Assembly (NCBI GenBank): GCA_003993805.1
Contig: RSEF01000004.1
Coordinates: 13,499,006-13,563,005 of the forward strand
Length of the DNA stretch: 64,000 nucleotides
Reading direction: 5' to 3'
Source: Himantopus leucocephalus
Taxonomy: Eukaryota; Chordata; Aves; Charadriiformes; Recurvirostridae
Notes under the pieces: model-generated
The model's input: only the letters and a program-made list of their open reading frames with translations
What the model was told of the DNA's origin: nothing
The model's database searches: none
Translations under genes and position numbers: made by a program
Shown here: one piece after another, positions 24,225 to 35,464 of the stretch
How positions within the stretch are numbered: the stretch's first letter is position 1
How the letters are laid out: each line of letters starts with the position of its first letter

Positions 24225-24360
24225 CCAGCTCTAATTGCCAGCTGAGCAGACGGTTAATCTCCAAGAACGTGCTGTGATACGGGTGTTGCTGAGTCCCCAT
24301 AATTGCTTAAGAGCAGCCATCGAGGATGCCGGGAATCGGCCAATTATTCTCCCTAGTTGC
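24225..24360. promoter_or_regulatory. Candidate conserved noncoding element
   Basis: CTCTAATTGCCAGC, CGGTTAATCTCC, CCCATAATTGCTTAAG and GGCCAATTATTCTCC give four TAAT/AATTA cores in 130 bases, with an inverted CCAAT-like word (CCAATTA). Unique, non-coding in all frames. Confidence 0.25.
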
Positions 24361-25818
24361 TTTCCCTCCCCTCCCCCCCTCAGTTTTGTGAATTAGCAAA
24401 GAGCTTTTTTTGCCCAAAAGCAGCCAGCGCAGGATCTCTCAGCAGTTCACTAGGGATGAAGAGATTATATCTGGGCTGGCTAATCCTGTGTGGGCAGGGA
24501 GAAGAAAATAGGGGGGCAGCAGTGGGAATCCCACTGCCAGCTGGACCTGCCGTGGGGAGGGGGAGGTCTCTGTAAACCCCTTTGGTATTATTGCTCTGGA
24601 AGCAAAGGGGAGGGAAGGCTGCAGTCACAGGTGACGCCTTGAACAGAATTCATCGCAGCAAGCCAGCGCTAGCCCTGAGTACAAATCACATCCAATTTCC
24701 AGCTCCTCAATGGCTCTATTGAGTTATAAATCAGCTCTACGTCCAAGCTGGCTGAAACACTCATGCTCGCACAGTTATCTTATTCAGTGCTGAGAAGTTA
24801 AAGCCTTCTTGCCAAGGCCAGCAGGCTGGGGAGAGTCAACCACCCAAATCCCTTCAGAGCTCAGCAGTAAAAAAATAAAAGAAAAAAATGCCCAAAACCA
24901 CAAGACAGAAAGCAAGTCCCTGAATTGCAGATCACCTGCACATTTCCATTTGTTCAGGTATTTTTCTCCACTCTGGAAGAGATGATCCAGTGGGCCAAGT
25001 ATTCAGCTAGTATGATCAGCTCTGCGAACAGCCAGGCCTCTGTCTAATTCAATGCTGATCTACACGTACAGGTAACAGGGCTCAGCTCCTGGCCCTTGGT
25101 TGTCTTTGCAGCTATTTAAAGTCTGGAGTCTTTCCTAAACGCTTCATGACCATCCCTTAGATGCCCCTTTTAAGTCCCAGCATAGCAGCAGTTCTTTGAA
25201 CTTACCATACAGGCAGAAGTTTTCAAAGCCACTAAAAGGATTGAGGGACTCAAAGTCTATTCATTTTAATGGGATCAGGTTTGTTCTTCTGTAAAGGGTT
25301 CCTAGAAGTTTGGATACAGCCACGTTATAGATGCAGCAGTACTGAAGCACCACTGCCCTCCTACAGCAGGCCCAGTCTGCCTGGGCCACCTCTGGGTAGG
25401 GATGGGACACCCAACTGGATTTGGGGTCTTTGTTGTGCTCTGCACCACCAGCACATACCCTAACCCAGCTGCAAGCCACAGCAACCACAGCATCTCTACC
25501 TCCATCACCTTACAAGTGTAAGTGTCCATCTCGCATCCCATCCCTCCTGTTATTATTCCAGCCCTTGAAGACACCAGGTAGAATCAGTGTTATGCCAGCT
25601 CCTGCACTGGCTTAGTGTTGGAAACCTTAGTGTCCCCTCTCAGCTGGGATGGGACTGGGGAGCTAACACTGACCCCAGACCACAAATCCACCCCATCCCA
25701 TTCACAGCAAGGTGGAAAGGAAAAGGATCTCAGCAAGGGAAAAAAACAGAGCAGAACAGGAGAAAAGATGACTTAAAATCCCACAGTGCACCTTCAACTC
25801 AATGAATGCCAACCACAG
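24361..25818. other. Unassigned sequence, part enhancer-like
   Basis: Around 24,640-24,800 the sequence (GAATTCATCGCAGC, GAGTTATAAATCAGC, CAGTTATCTTATTCAG) again looks unique and motif-rich, including a GATA word. No gene found. Confidence 0.35.
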
Positions 25819-26400
25819 TGTCGCAGGAGAAGAGTCAGAGATCACTCAGACAGATCTGAGCTAGTAGTTAGTTTATCGACTTCTAATCAGTAAATTTAGC
25901 TATGTAAAATATTTAATAAGTACAGACAGATTGGTGGTCAATACTCTACTATTTACTACACTTAAAGTTAGTATGAGATACAAAGGTTATCGCTTAAGCT
26001 TACTATACGTATCTTAAATGTTACATGCATGCAAAAAATGTCACTTCCCAACCCATCGATATCTGGTGTCAGGTAAGGGATGTCTCAGCCTCGAGGGGTA
26101 ACCCTGAGATACATCCCTGCTCAAGGGGAGATCACCACCGTGCCTCCAGCTGCTACGGAGGGAGAGCTCAACGGACCCTGATGGCTGCAGTTATTTATAG
26201 CATAAAGTGGTTGACCTGTGGTCAGATTTTCTGCTGCTTTAATGAAATTTCGGCTGCTTATCAGCCCACTGTCCAGCCAAAATGGGTTTTATGGGGGTTT
26301 GGTGATGAGTTCTCACTGATAGCCTCACACAATGGGATTAACGTTGGTTAGGCCTACTTGCTGAGCATCTGCCTGGACCAAAGTTCAGTTAGTTCAAACA
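25819..26400 (-). mobile_element. LTR-like insertion of an endogenous retrovirus, minus orientation
   Basis: A 582-base block bounded by TGTCGCAGGAGAAG and ...AGTTCAAACA (TG...CA) is clearly more AT-rich in its left half than the flanks. On the minus strand a TATAAATAA box (complement of 26,191-26,199) is followed about 280 bases later by ATTAAA (complement of 25,912-25,917), then about 95 bases to the TG/CA end. That is the U3-R-U5 layout of an LTR. I found no target-site duplication and no flanking retroviral genes, and I cannot name the family with certainty (ERVK-like by length and end sequence). Confidence 0.5.
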
Positions 26401-29400
26401 GGAGGAGTGCATCCATCACACTGCAGTCCTAAAGCCATTATCACAACAAATCGAGGAAGACTCATTCAATAGCGTGCCTGATCTCTAGCAGCATCTAAAC
26501 ATGCCCTGTGGATACTGCCAGACGTTCTAGGCAGTGATCGGGAGAGGTCCAGTCTGCCAGGCCTGGGCTCTGCCCTTACCCATCAGCCACCCCCCACGGC
26601 AGGGGCTCTGGGGAGCGCAGCTGCCCTGGGGATGGATCTGTGAGTGACCAGGGCTCATGGGCAGCCACAAGCACATCTCCATCCTGCTTTTCATCCGTAT
26701 GCAGCAGAGGTGGCATCGAATGATGGACCATGAACACAACACCAAGTGACAGCCTTCCTACAGGAAGATTTTGTGCTTACCCAGCAAGGCCTCTGTTTGC
26801 ACTGGGAAAGCGACAGTCCTGGGGCTCCCCAGAACCTCTCTGGGCACAGGACAGAAACCAGGGGAACAGGAGAGCAAAGGTGCGGAGGGCACCGATCGCA
26901 AGTCTGTCTTTACCCACAGCTCACCCCTAATCTCTAATCTCTGCACCCACTCCCTGGCAGCCCTTTCCTCCCCCTGCATGCCCCTTGCACCCACGACACT
27001 CTGGGGTTCCTCACTTCCACACCACAGACATGTTGATGCAAGAACTACAATCAGCTCTGATCCAGCAGCTTCACGACCTAAAAAGCCCCAGGGACAACTT
27101 CCTTGCTACAGCCAGCCGAAAATTACTTTGGGGGCAAAAGGGCAGAACAAGAAAGTGATGGCAGCCTATCCTATGCAACCCATTTGCCCAAAGCTGGATT
27201 GGTTGTTCCTGCTGAGCTCTGCTTTAAAATAAAGATTACCTCCCCTGGTTGTCTGCCTCCTCCCCGGGAAGGTGGCAGGATGAGGCTCAGGGAAGCCAGG
27301 GCAGCCTCAGACTTGTGGTACCCTTTAGCAGCACCAGCAAGACGAGGGGACCCTAGCAGCATGCGAAGGGGTGGCCCGTGGAGACATCAGTGTGCACGCT
27401 GCTTCGGCAGCCCATTCCCCAGCTGGGGAAGAGTCGGGAAGAAGTGGCCAGGGGCACTCGCTTGCCCTCCCTCTCCTCCAAAGTCACACACCCTGGGGAG
27501 CAGGGTCTACTTTCTCCATCCACAGCACTCATTTACACTTATTCTTGTGCTGATACAGGGACTAAGCACCCTTGCAGGTGAAGGTCCTGGCACTCTGGGT
27601 TACTCTGTGGTCTGTGCAATAGCCCCAAGAAATCTTCCACCTGACAGCTCCCTTTAGCTCCGGAGGAACCACGTCCTACACTGAGGGATTGCTCAGGCGG
27701 ATGCAGAAGCAGAGTGCTCTGCCTGGGATGAAAAGATCACAGCACTTTCATTTTGTACAAACACACAGCTGAGCCCAGCAGTAGTGGCAAAGACCTCCTC
27801 CTCGCCCTGCGTCCCTCAGCCCTGTCCTCATGCTCTGCTGCTGCTATCCTCCACCCCAGAGGCACCCACGCTTCAGCACCGTGGCTCCTGGGCAAGGAGG
27901 AGACCTCTCTGGAGCCACACTGGCGCTCCTGAGAGCTGTCCCTACTCTCCTGCTGCCTCGTCTTGCCACACAGTTGCCTAGTGCTCTTCCTTATGGATAC
28001 TACACTTGGCTGACCCTGGGGAGATCCACTAAGCCGTTTCACAGCTGCTCCTCGTGCAGAAGCCTTTGCACGGGGCAGCATTAAGGCAGGAGACCATATG
28101 CTCCAGCACGGGGGACAATGAGCCACTCACTGCAATTAGCATCGCTGTGATGGACCGTTGTCATGACTGATGGCACAGAGTACTCCAGGGAAGTTGGCGG
28201 GGAGGGGGGCAGATTTTCACAGCAGATAAGCCCTAATGAACAGAGAAATAACTTCCAGTGAAGTGGGAGATGTACAGAGTTAGAACAGAGGTTTGTGGCC
28301 TTGCAAAGATGGAAACACTGCATTGCGAGCAAGGCCACAGAGCCATCCGTGGGGCAGAGTAGCCAGGGTGCTGAGAAAGTGCATTTCCCACCAGGCTTGG
28401 GAGTGGGGGAATGGACAAACACTTATGTGGAGGAGGAGGAATAAAAGCGCAGGGGGGAGCAGCGGAGCACAACAGGCTGACTGGGGAGTGGGCTGGAGTC
28501 TGCAGGTCTGCCCGGGCGCTGCAGCCTCCCCCGTTGCAGAGACAGCAAGAAAACCACGCAGCTAAAATGCATCCACCCAGACCCCCTTGCAGAGGGAGAA
28601 CAGGCACGGTGAAATGCAAAGCCAAGGAGGCATTTCTCCAGGGTAGGGTACCCCCGTACTAGGGAGAAGAAAACTTCAAAACTCAATATTGGCCTTTGCG
28701 CCTCATGGGTTGGTTCCCACAAGGAATCTCTGTTGTCTAATATTGGCTTGAGCGCACGCTACAGCCTTCCCCACCGCGTCGGAGGAAGCTTCGCCATGGG
28801 AACTGCTGCTGAGCCACCTTATATTAGAAGTTACTACGGCTCTGCCAGGAAGCCTGCCCAGTGCTTTCTATTTTTAGCTGCAGGCAGACCTATTCGTATC
28901 AGCCACTGCTGAAACTCAGGTCCTTACGCACAGATTTGGTGCAGTAATTCAGGGGCACGAAGTCAGGTCCTCAGGTTTGAACACAGCTCGCCAAGATAAA
29001 TAACAAACCTACAAGCCGAGCTCTCACAAGCCTGGGGGCGATGCATGGGGAGGGAGGGCGGGAGCAGGAGTGAGCTTCACTAAAGGCACTCTCATCACGC
29101 ACATTTATTCCACAGGATCACACCACTACTTACGTGCGGAGTGAGGCACAGGCCTGAACGTGATTTACCAGCTCAGGGCCATAAACTGCAAGGAAAGCAG
29201 GATAAATGGGATGAGAGAGAGGAAGGGTCCTGGGGGAAGCGTAAACAGCTTCGCAAGGCTCCAAACTGGTGGTTGTTTTCCTGCTTGTTAATTATTTCAT
29301 CTTAAAAGGCTTTTAGAAGGGAAGCGCTTCATTTGTGCTTAACACAGGACAAGTAAAAAAGATGTCTCCTTTTACAGCTAGGCACTGTAAACTTAAGGAG

Positions 29401-32400
29401 AGTAAACCTCAGAGGTCTGCAGTAACTCAGAGTTATTTGAGCAAACCAATGCAGGGACAAGGTACATACATTTGGTGATGGAGTTCCCAATCACCCAGGC
29501 CTTGTTCTAATGACGCTTTATCTTACTTCCTCCTTTCACATGCGTGATAGCACTTGCCAAATCTACCCGGGTCAACGATAGTTTGAAAAATAAAAAAGCC
29601 CTCAGCAGTGAGACTACACACCTCCTTCCCAGGAGCACTGACATTGCCCACCATCAACCTCCCCCTGCCGCTGAGGGGCTGCGGAGCCCCCAACCAAGGA
29701 AAAGTGTGGCATCCGCGTCCCCGCTGGGGAGAGGCAAAGCACTCCCGGCAAACTGCCCCTCTTCTTCCACCCATAACCTGCCTCTTCTGCACCTCATCCC
29801 CAAGCTGTGTGGGAGAGATTTTACCCTCTGAGCCCACAGCTGCATCACCACGGGGAGGGAGTAAATCACTGCAAGCTGCCAGAGGCTCCCCTCTGCGCCC
29901 CGGTGGGAGCACTGTGTTAAACAGCAGGGGACCCCAGACCTTCCAGTGCAGACACCTGAAATCAAGAAGCCCCCAGGTGTGAAGCTACAGATATTCATAA
30001 CATCCTTAATTCACAGTTAACCTCCTGGAGCTCTCAACAGGTCCAAAAAGCCTCTGCAGAGCCAAGAGCCCCGAGCTTGGGGGCAGAGCTGGGCTCCTGC
30101 TTCGGAGGAAATGAGAGAAGCCCCATGAAGGTGAAGGGGGCGACACTGATGCCGGACCCCGGAATTTACAGCCATGATTTCTTTGTAGCTTCTTTGCAGT
30201 TGGTTACACAATGTTAGTTACCAGCATTTCTCTTTCTCTTTTTCAATGTCTTTCCAAGTGACAAACCAGAAGGTGTAAGTACTCCCATGAGGTCCTAACT
30301 ATAACTCTGTACTTGGGGGAATTTAATTGAGAAATCTTTTGTCAAATTTTGTAGAAAATACTATCTGGAGCTCTGCTAGCTGTTTTGAAGCTGATGCAGG
30401 CTGTCCTTATGGCTACACTTTACGGCAGCTAAACTCAACCTTGACAAAGGCAACCTGCGTGCATACTCACCCCAGAGAGCGCTCTTCCTCCTGCAGTGGG
30501 CTGGGAGGACGGAAGCCACAGCCAAAAACCATCAGTCCAGCTGACAGGCATTTGTATGGTCAATATCTGTGGATTTAATCCCACTAGTGAAGCAAACACT
30601 GCATACAACAGCTAACTGGGATTCATCCTTCCTGGCTGCAATGCCGAATCGCTCCTGTCTGTAGCGAGCAAGAGGCCTGAGGCTCTTCTGTTACTGGGTG
30701 CTGCAGTCAGACAGGCAGCAGGAGGGTCCCCCACGCTTGCACAGCTAACGCGGTCCCCAGCCACTGCCCTTGGGCGTTCAGCATGGGACTTGCTGATGGC
30801 AGCCCCAGCCCTTCTGACCAGACATGTTAGCAGAGCAGATGGAACAAACGGACAAATGCTGCACCTCCCATGCACACATTTTCCAGGAGGAGCAGTGACG
30901 AATTAATAGACAAAAGAGCCCAAAACAAAACAACAAAGAGTGTGAGCATATTAAGTCCTTTTCCACCCCCAGTTTATGCTTCAGCTGCTACCTTGAGACT
31001 GGCATAGAAACCAACGTGCAGTTTACTTCACGCAGCTCCTGGGACCTCCATGGCACAGTTTCTGCTTGGGTAACTTAACTTCTGGAGACCATTAGGCAGG
31101 GTAATTTCACCAGTTCCTAAGCAAATGCCTGGAGGGGTCTTTGCAAAGCCAGTTCAGCACAGCTAAAATATGGAGGAAATGTTTGTTTGAATCCTAAGGA
31201 GAAATGTAGTGACTGCTTTGTAGTAAAGCACATTCAAATCAGCCCCACTTTGGCTGATCAAGGCACGATCTCATCAGCACTCTCCAAGAAGAAATACTTC
31301 TGATCCAGCAAGTGAGCTTAACACCTTTGTGGAAGAGTTTTCATCAACTGACAACACCCAGTTTGGGAAAAATTAGCTCACTGCTGTGAGCGCAGGCGCA
31401 GACTTTGAAAACAAGTGTATTTTTTCTAATTTTTTTCCTTTTTCTTCCTTTTCTAGAAAGGTACTTGTAGTTTGATGGGCCCAGCTCCACTGAGATGCCA
31501 TCTGGCTGAACACATCAGCAAAGGTTTGCTCTGCAAATGGCTGTGACCCATTTGTTCATTATCATGTTGGTGAAAACAGGGGTCTGCAGAAGTGCTCTCA
31601 TGAGCAGCAGCATCCACACCTGTGTGTGGGTGCTGTGTCCTGGCCATGGTAGTTGGGGGTGAAATTAAAATGGGGAGAAGGAGACCTTGGTCACAGTGGT
31701 TGGGAAGCTGGAACAAGCCCCTGAAAAGGAAATAAGCAGCAAGGTCCTGGGCCACCCAAGCCCACCAATAAAGCACGGAGGGCAAAAACGTAGAGCAACC
31801 ATTTTGGGAACAAGCGTCACCGGTGCCACCAGTTCAGCAGCATCACAAGAAGGAACTAAGTGAGAAATCCAAAGGTATCACTGTGGGTTCACTGGCAACT
31901 TGCAAAACAGATAGGAGGAATACTCCCAGGTGGGGTATCTGTACTGACATCCCCAGAAGGATGGAGGGGCTCCCCACAGACAGAGGAGGCGGAAGGGATG
32001 CTCCCCCAGCCCATGCTGGGTGTCAAAGCAAGCTTTGCAAGTGGCAGTGGCTGATAACTCATTGGATCTTACTGCTATGAGGTGCATATCTGCAGGTCCT
32101 CCTCACCAATGCTTCACGCAGGGGGATCAGAGCGCTCCTCGCCCTGCCTTAGGAATGGGAAAACAGAAGCAGAGAGAGAAGCAGCAATGGGTGAAAATAG
32201 CCAAGTTTATCCCAGGGCTGATGAAGCAGAGCACGCGCCTGCAGGCTGTCTCCTTCAGCCCATTCCACTTCATACCTGTTCCTCTGCCCAGCCAGGCACC
32301 TGCAAGGGCTGCCTTCCTCCTGCCCCGTCTCTCGTTCCAAGCCCTGGCTTTGCCACCTGCGCCAAACGAGACAGTGTAGGGAGGGGAGGGATAGCAGGCA

Positions 32401-33467
32401 GGTGGCTTGTTAGAAACTGTTCCTGCGACATCCAAACCTGTGAATACACAACACACATCACGTTTTGAGAGATGTCTGGAAACCTGATAGAATTAATTAA
32501 AAGAGAAGGAAACAGGACAAGTACGTGAAAGGTGCTTGTGAAGAGGAGTGGGCCAGTGTTAGCGCAGCAGGTATCAGCAAAGGCTTAGAGAGAGCTGTGG
32601 GAAGGAAACGGGCGGCTATCCGTCCTCCCATTGCTGTCTGATCCAGGCACAGACTGGAACTCAGCCTCGGCAGCTGTAAGCGCTTTCCTGTGCTCATCTG
32701 TGCCTGTGCTCCTGTGTGCGATGGCATATAGATGTTCGGCTATCAGGGGACTATATATTAGCAAGCTTGTGCCCCGAAATATGCTCGTGCTCATGCAGAA
32801 GCATATGCCAGTAGAGAGCAGGAAACAGACACCCAAGAAATCCAGTTTCCTCTGGCTGCGTGACAAAGCACAGGACCGACTCCTGCGGGGCTTGGGGTCA
32901 AGCGGGTCTGTGTGGTGCAGTCGCCCAGCGCCCTTGGCACGGTGAGGAGGAGGGTGACCGAGTGCCCCTGCAGAGGAACCTGTCCAGATGAAGGCGTCAG
33001 GCCAGGCATCTTACCAGCTGATGCCTTTGAACAAAGGGCTCCACCAAAACAAACCTAGTATGCAAGTTGGGGTGAAACTCAAAAAAACAAAATCTCAAAA
33101 ACTCCGGTCCCTTCCAGAAAGGGGATCCTTTTGCTGTCTGCCCCAGGCTGATCCCAAGCAAGCTCAAACATCTGCCACCGAGCAGTGAGTGAGGAAGGAG
33201 GACTTGGCCTCTAGCTTTCGTCTCCTCTCCTGAGTACCAGTGGCTGCGTCGTGCCGCAACCGCCCCATGTTTCAGAGCCCCCAGCACAGAGGGGCTGCTG
33301 TTATCGGGTAGAGAACTCAGCTCCCAGCTCCAAGGACAGCACAGCACATGATTTCCCTTTGGTAACTCCTACCTAGCTTTCCCTGACGTTTAGGGAAATG
33401 GGCTACTTGATCTGTGTGGGATTTTTTCATCTTTAGCACCGACAATCCTATGATACTGCCTGTGCTT
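26401..33467. other. Long unassigned stretch with scattered motif-rich islands
   Basis: No coding gene is supported. Open frames reach 184 codons (27,103-27,657, plus) but are low-information and overlap others in antisense. An outstanding acceptor-like tract (TTCCTTTTTCTTCCTTTTCTAG) ends at 31,455 on the plus strand, without a convincing donor. Confidence 0.4.
28868..28877. promoter_or_regulatory. Perfect MEF2-type site
   Basis: CTATTTTTAG matches the MEF2 consensus YTA(A/T)4TAR exactly. It lies in a unique block (about 28,800-28,990) with CCTTATATTAG, a near-CArG word, about 50 bases before it. Function is inference. Confidence 0.3.
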
Positions 33468-33510
33468 CCCCCCCCCCCCCCCCCCNTGTCCCCCCCCCCC
33501 CCCCCCCCCC
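33468..33510. repeat. Poly-C tract interrupted by N
   Basis: Eighteen C, one N, TGT, then twenty-one C. The ambiguous base shows that the tract is poorly resolved; its real length and the N-TGT interruption are uncertain. Confidence 0.95.
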
Positions 33511-33544
33511 GCTCTATCCAGAGCCCTGAAGTTGTTTCTCATAT

Positions 33545-33765
33545 CAAAAGCTCCCAGTCAATCTGATTTTTAGAAAACATAGCGTGTCTGGGGAGAAACC
33601 TGCAAAATATAGAACACATTCCCCATTTGCATCCAAATGTTTAAAAACCCCATCACTCCTCTATGATACATCATATCAGCACTACACCCGCCATGAAATA
33701 TTCATGGCCATTTATTATGATGTTTTTTATTATCCTTGTAAAACTTTCCAGCAATCAGTGTCTCT
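33545..33765. promoter_or_regulatory. Candidate enhancer with octamer and 19-bp inverted repeat
   Basis: ATTTGCAT (POU octamer) lies at 33,625-33,632. A perfect inverted repeat GCCATGAA-ATA-TTCATGGC lies at 33,690-33,708, followed by CATTTATTATGATG and TTTTTATTATCC. The block is unique, AT-rich and without repeat character. Confidence 0.3.
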
Positions 33766-35385
33766 ATTTGCTCAGCCTCCAGCCTGGATGGGTGCTTTTC
33801 TCTCTCCTTCACTGCTGGCAGGTTTTGAATTAATCCACGTCCCCTGTCAGCACAAGAACAACCCCACTGCCCTCCCTGGCACAAGGAGGGGCTGCGCTCC
33901 CGGGGCTCAGTCCATCCCGGGCTGCTTCCCTCCCTGTGGGGACAGGAGGGTGACCAAGACACACCCCACCTGCATTAGGTTGCTGGAAAGGAATGGAATT
34001 CAAACCAAGATTCGCTTCCTGAGCCTGGTGTGACAGCACACGGAGCAGAGGAATTAAATGGCGTTGCCGCTCCTGCATGGGTTGGGAGGGCAGTGGGTAT
34101 CGCTGCTGGTCTCAGCGTCCGTGCATCCTCCACGCAACATTGAAAAAGAGAAGGGAAACACTCTGTGAGAACAGCCCCTGAAGGTTTTATGGCCACTGCC
34201 AGATTAATTTTATGGTAATCTGCTAAATGCTTTTCAAATGGGTACCTCTCCATCTCCTCCTCGGCACCCTGCAGGGTCTGGTATGGGAAGAACAGCCCTG
34301 AATCGTCTCTGCAACCACCAAACTGCCCTCCTGGCAATGATGCGGAGGCAAGGACTGAACCCGGAGGGAGGGTGTGAGAAAGACAGAGATAGTTTCTGGA
34401 ACAGATGCAGTTTCTGATTCAGAGCAGTCCTTTATAGCAGGACACTTTGTAAGAGTCCCATTCTGCAAACCTTTTATTCTTTCTGCAAGAGCTTGCGAGA
34501 CCTGCCTTTTACGTGTGGAGGGGAGTAAAAAAAGATCTACGAGGACAGTGAGAGCGTTCCTTTCACAGAGACTGCAAAGCTGAATCTCAGTGGTGTGACC
34601 TTGATACAACCTCTTGCTTCAAACACACAGCAAACAGCTCTGCGTTGAACAAACTGCTGCAAGAGGATTCCGGCTCCTCGCTTGCCAATGCACTGGCACT
34701 GCTTTTCCCCAGAGCACAGTGTCTTCCAAAAGCAAACTGCATCAGCCTCAGAAAAATAAATAAATCTACTTTTCACATCATTTCATCTTCTGATAACAGT
34801 AATGAACTCAGTCCAAGGCATTACTGGGAATTAATGACTGCCTGCCTCCTGACTCACCAGCTCTTCCCAGGCTATCATAAATTCCCAGGAACTGTTGTGA
34901 ACTACGCATCAACGAGTAAGCTGAAAAGAAAGCAATTGACCAAAACCCTGGAACAAATATACAACATGCCAGTCCCACCTGGAAGCCTGGGAATTGAGAT
35001 GAGCTCCCAGATAACCGTGCTCACTCTGCTCGGACGGCTCACTGGGGGCAGGCTGTGGGAGCTGCTTCCCGGGACTCCCCGCAGGATCCCACCAGCAGCT
35101 CTGTGTCACTTTTCCAAAATAAGTGTGGTTGAAAGCAGCACACATCACCCTTGGGGAACTGTTCCTCTGGATAATTAAACTCACATTGCGCGCTGTACCT
35201 TTAACGTTTTTTCTGGCTAACTCTCCAGGAGCCTCACCACGCTCCTGTCCAAGAGATTAAAGAGCCTCCCAGAAGCTCCCCCTGCATGTAGGTACTTCCA
35301 GACCATTATCACATCACCTCTAACCTACTCTTAGTAAACTAAAAGAAGATGCTTCGTTATTGAAACCAAGCTTCGCAGCTCATAC
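33766..35385. other. Unassigned sequence with a 177-codon chance open frame
   Basis: The plus-strand frame 34,645-35,178 is long for noncoding DNA but shows no domain, no good initiation context and no similarity that I recognise. At 34,180-34,240 GCCAGATTAATTTTATGG and GTAATCTGCTAAATGC look enhancer-like. Confidence 0.35.
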
Positions 35386-35464
35386 CTGCGTGGCAGTTAG
35401 AAACCAGGGTGCATCACACATGCGAGGCCTCTTGGACTTTCTTCCATTCAGATCGCTCCACACT
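35386..35464 (-). other. Exon-like block with strong splice sites, minus strand
   Basis: On the minus strand CCCTTCTTCTCCCTGCAG (near-ideal acceptor) precedes 79 bases that end at GCCACGCAG|GTATGAGC (good donor). One frame, entered after one base, is fully open for 26 codons (VWSDLNGRKSKRPRM...FLTATQ) with a basic stretch. Of the blocks in this window it has the best paired splice signals together with an open frame. I do not recognise the peptide. Entry phase does not match the exit phase of the block at 52,994-53,146, so a direct junction between them is not in frame. Confidence 0.3.

Noticed and set aside
31456..31522. Plus-strand block after the outstanding acceptor tract ending at 31,455
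   Set aside because: The only nearby donor (AAAG|GTTTGC) is poor, so no exon can be supported.
34645..35178. 177-codon plus-strand open frame
   Set aside because: No similarity recognised, no promoter or splice support; open frames of this size are expected in this amount of DNA.
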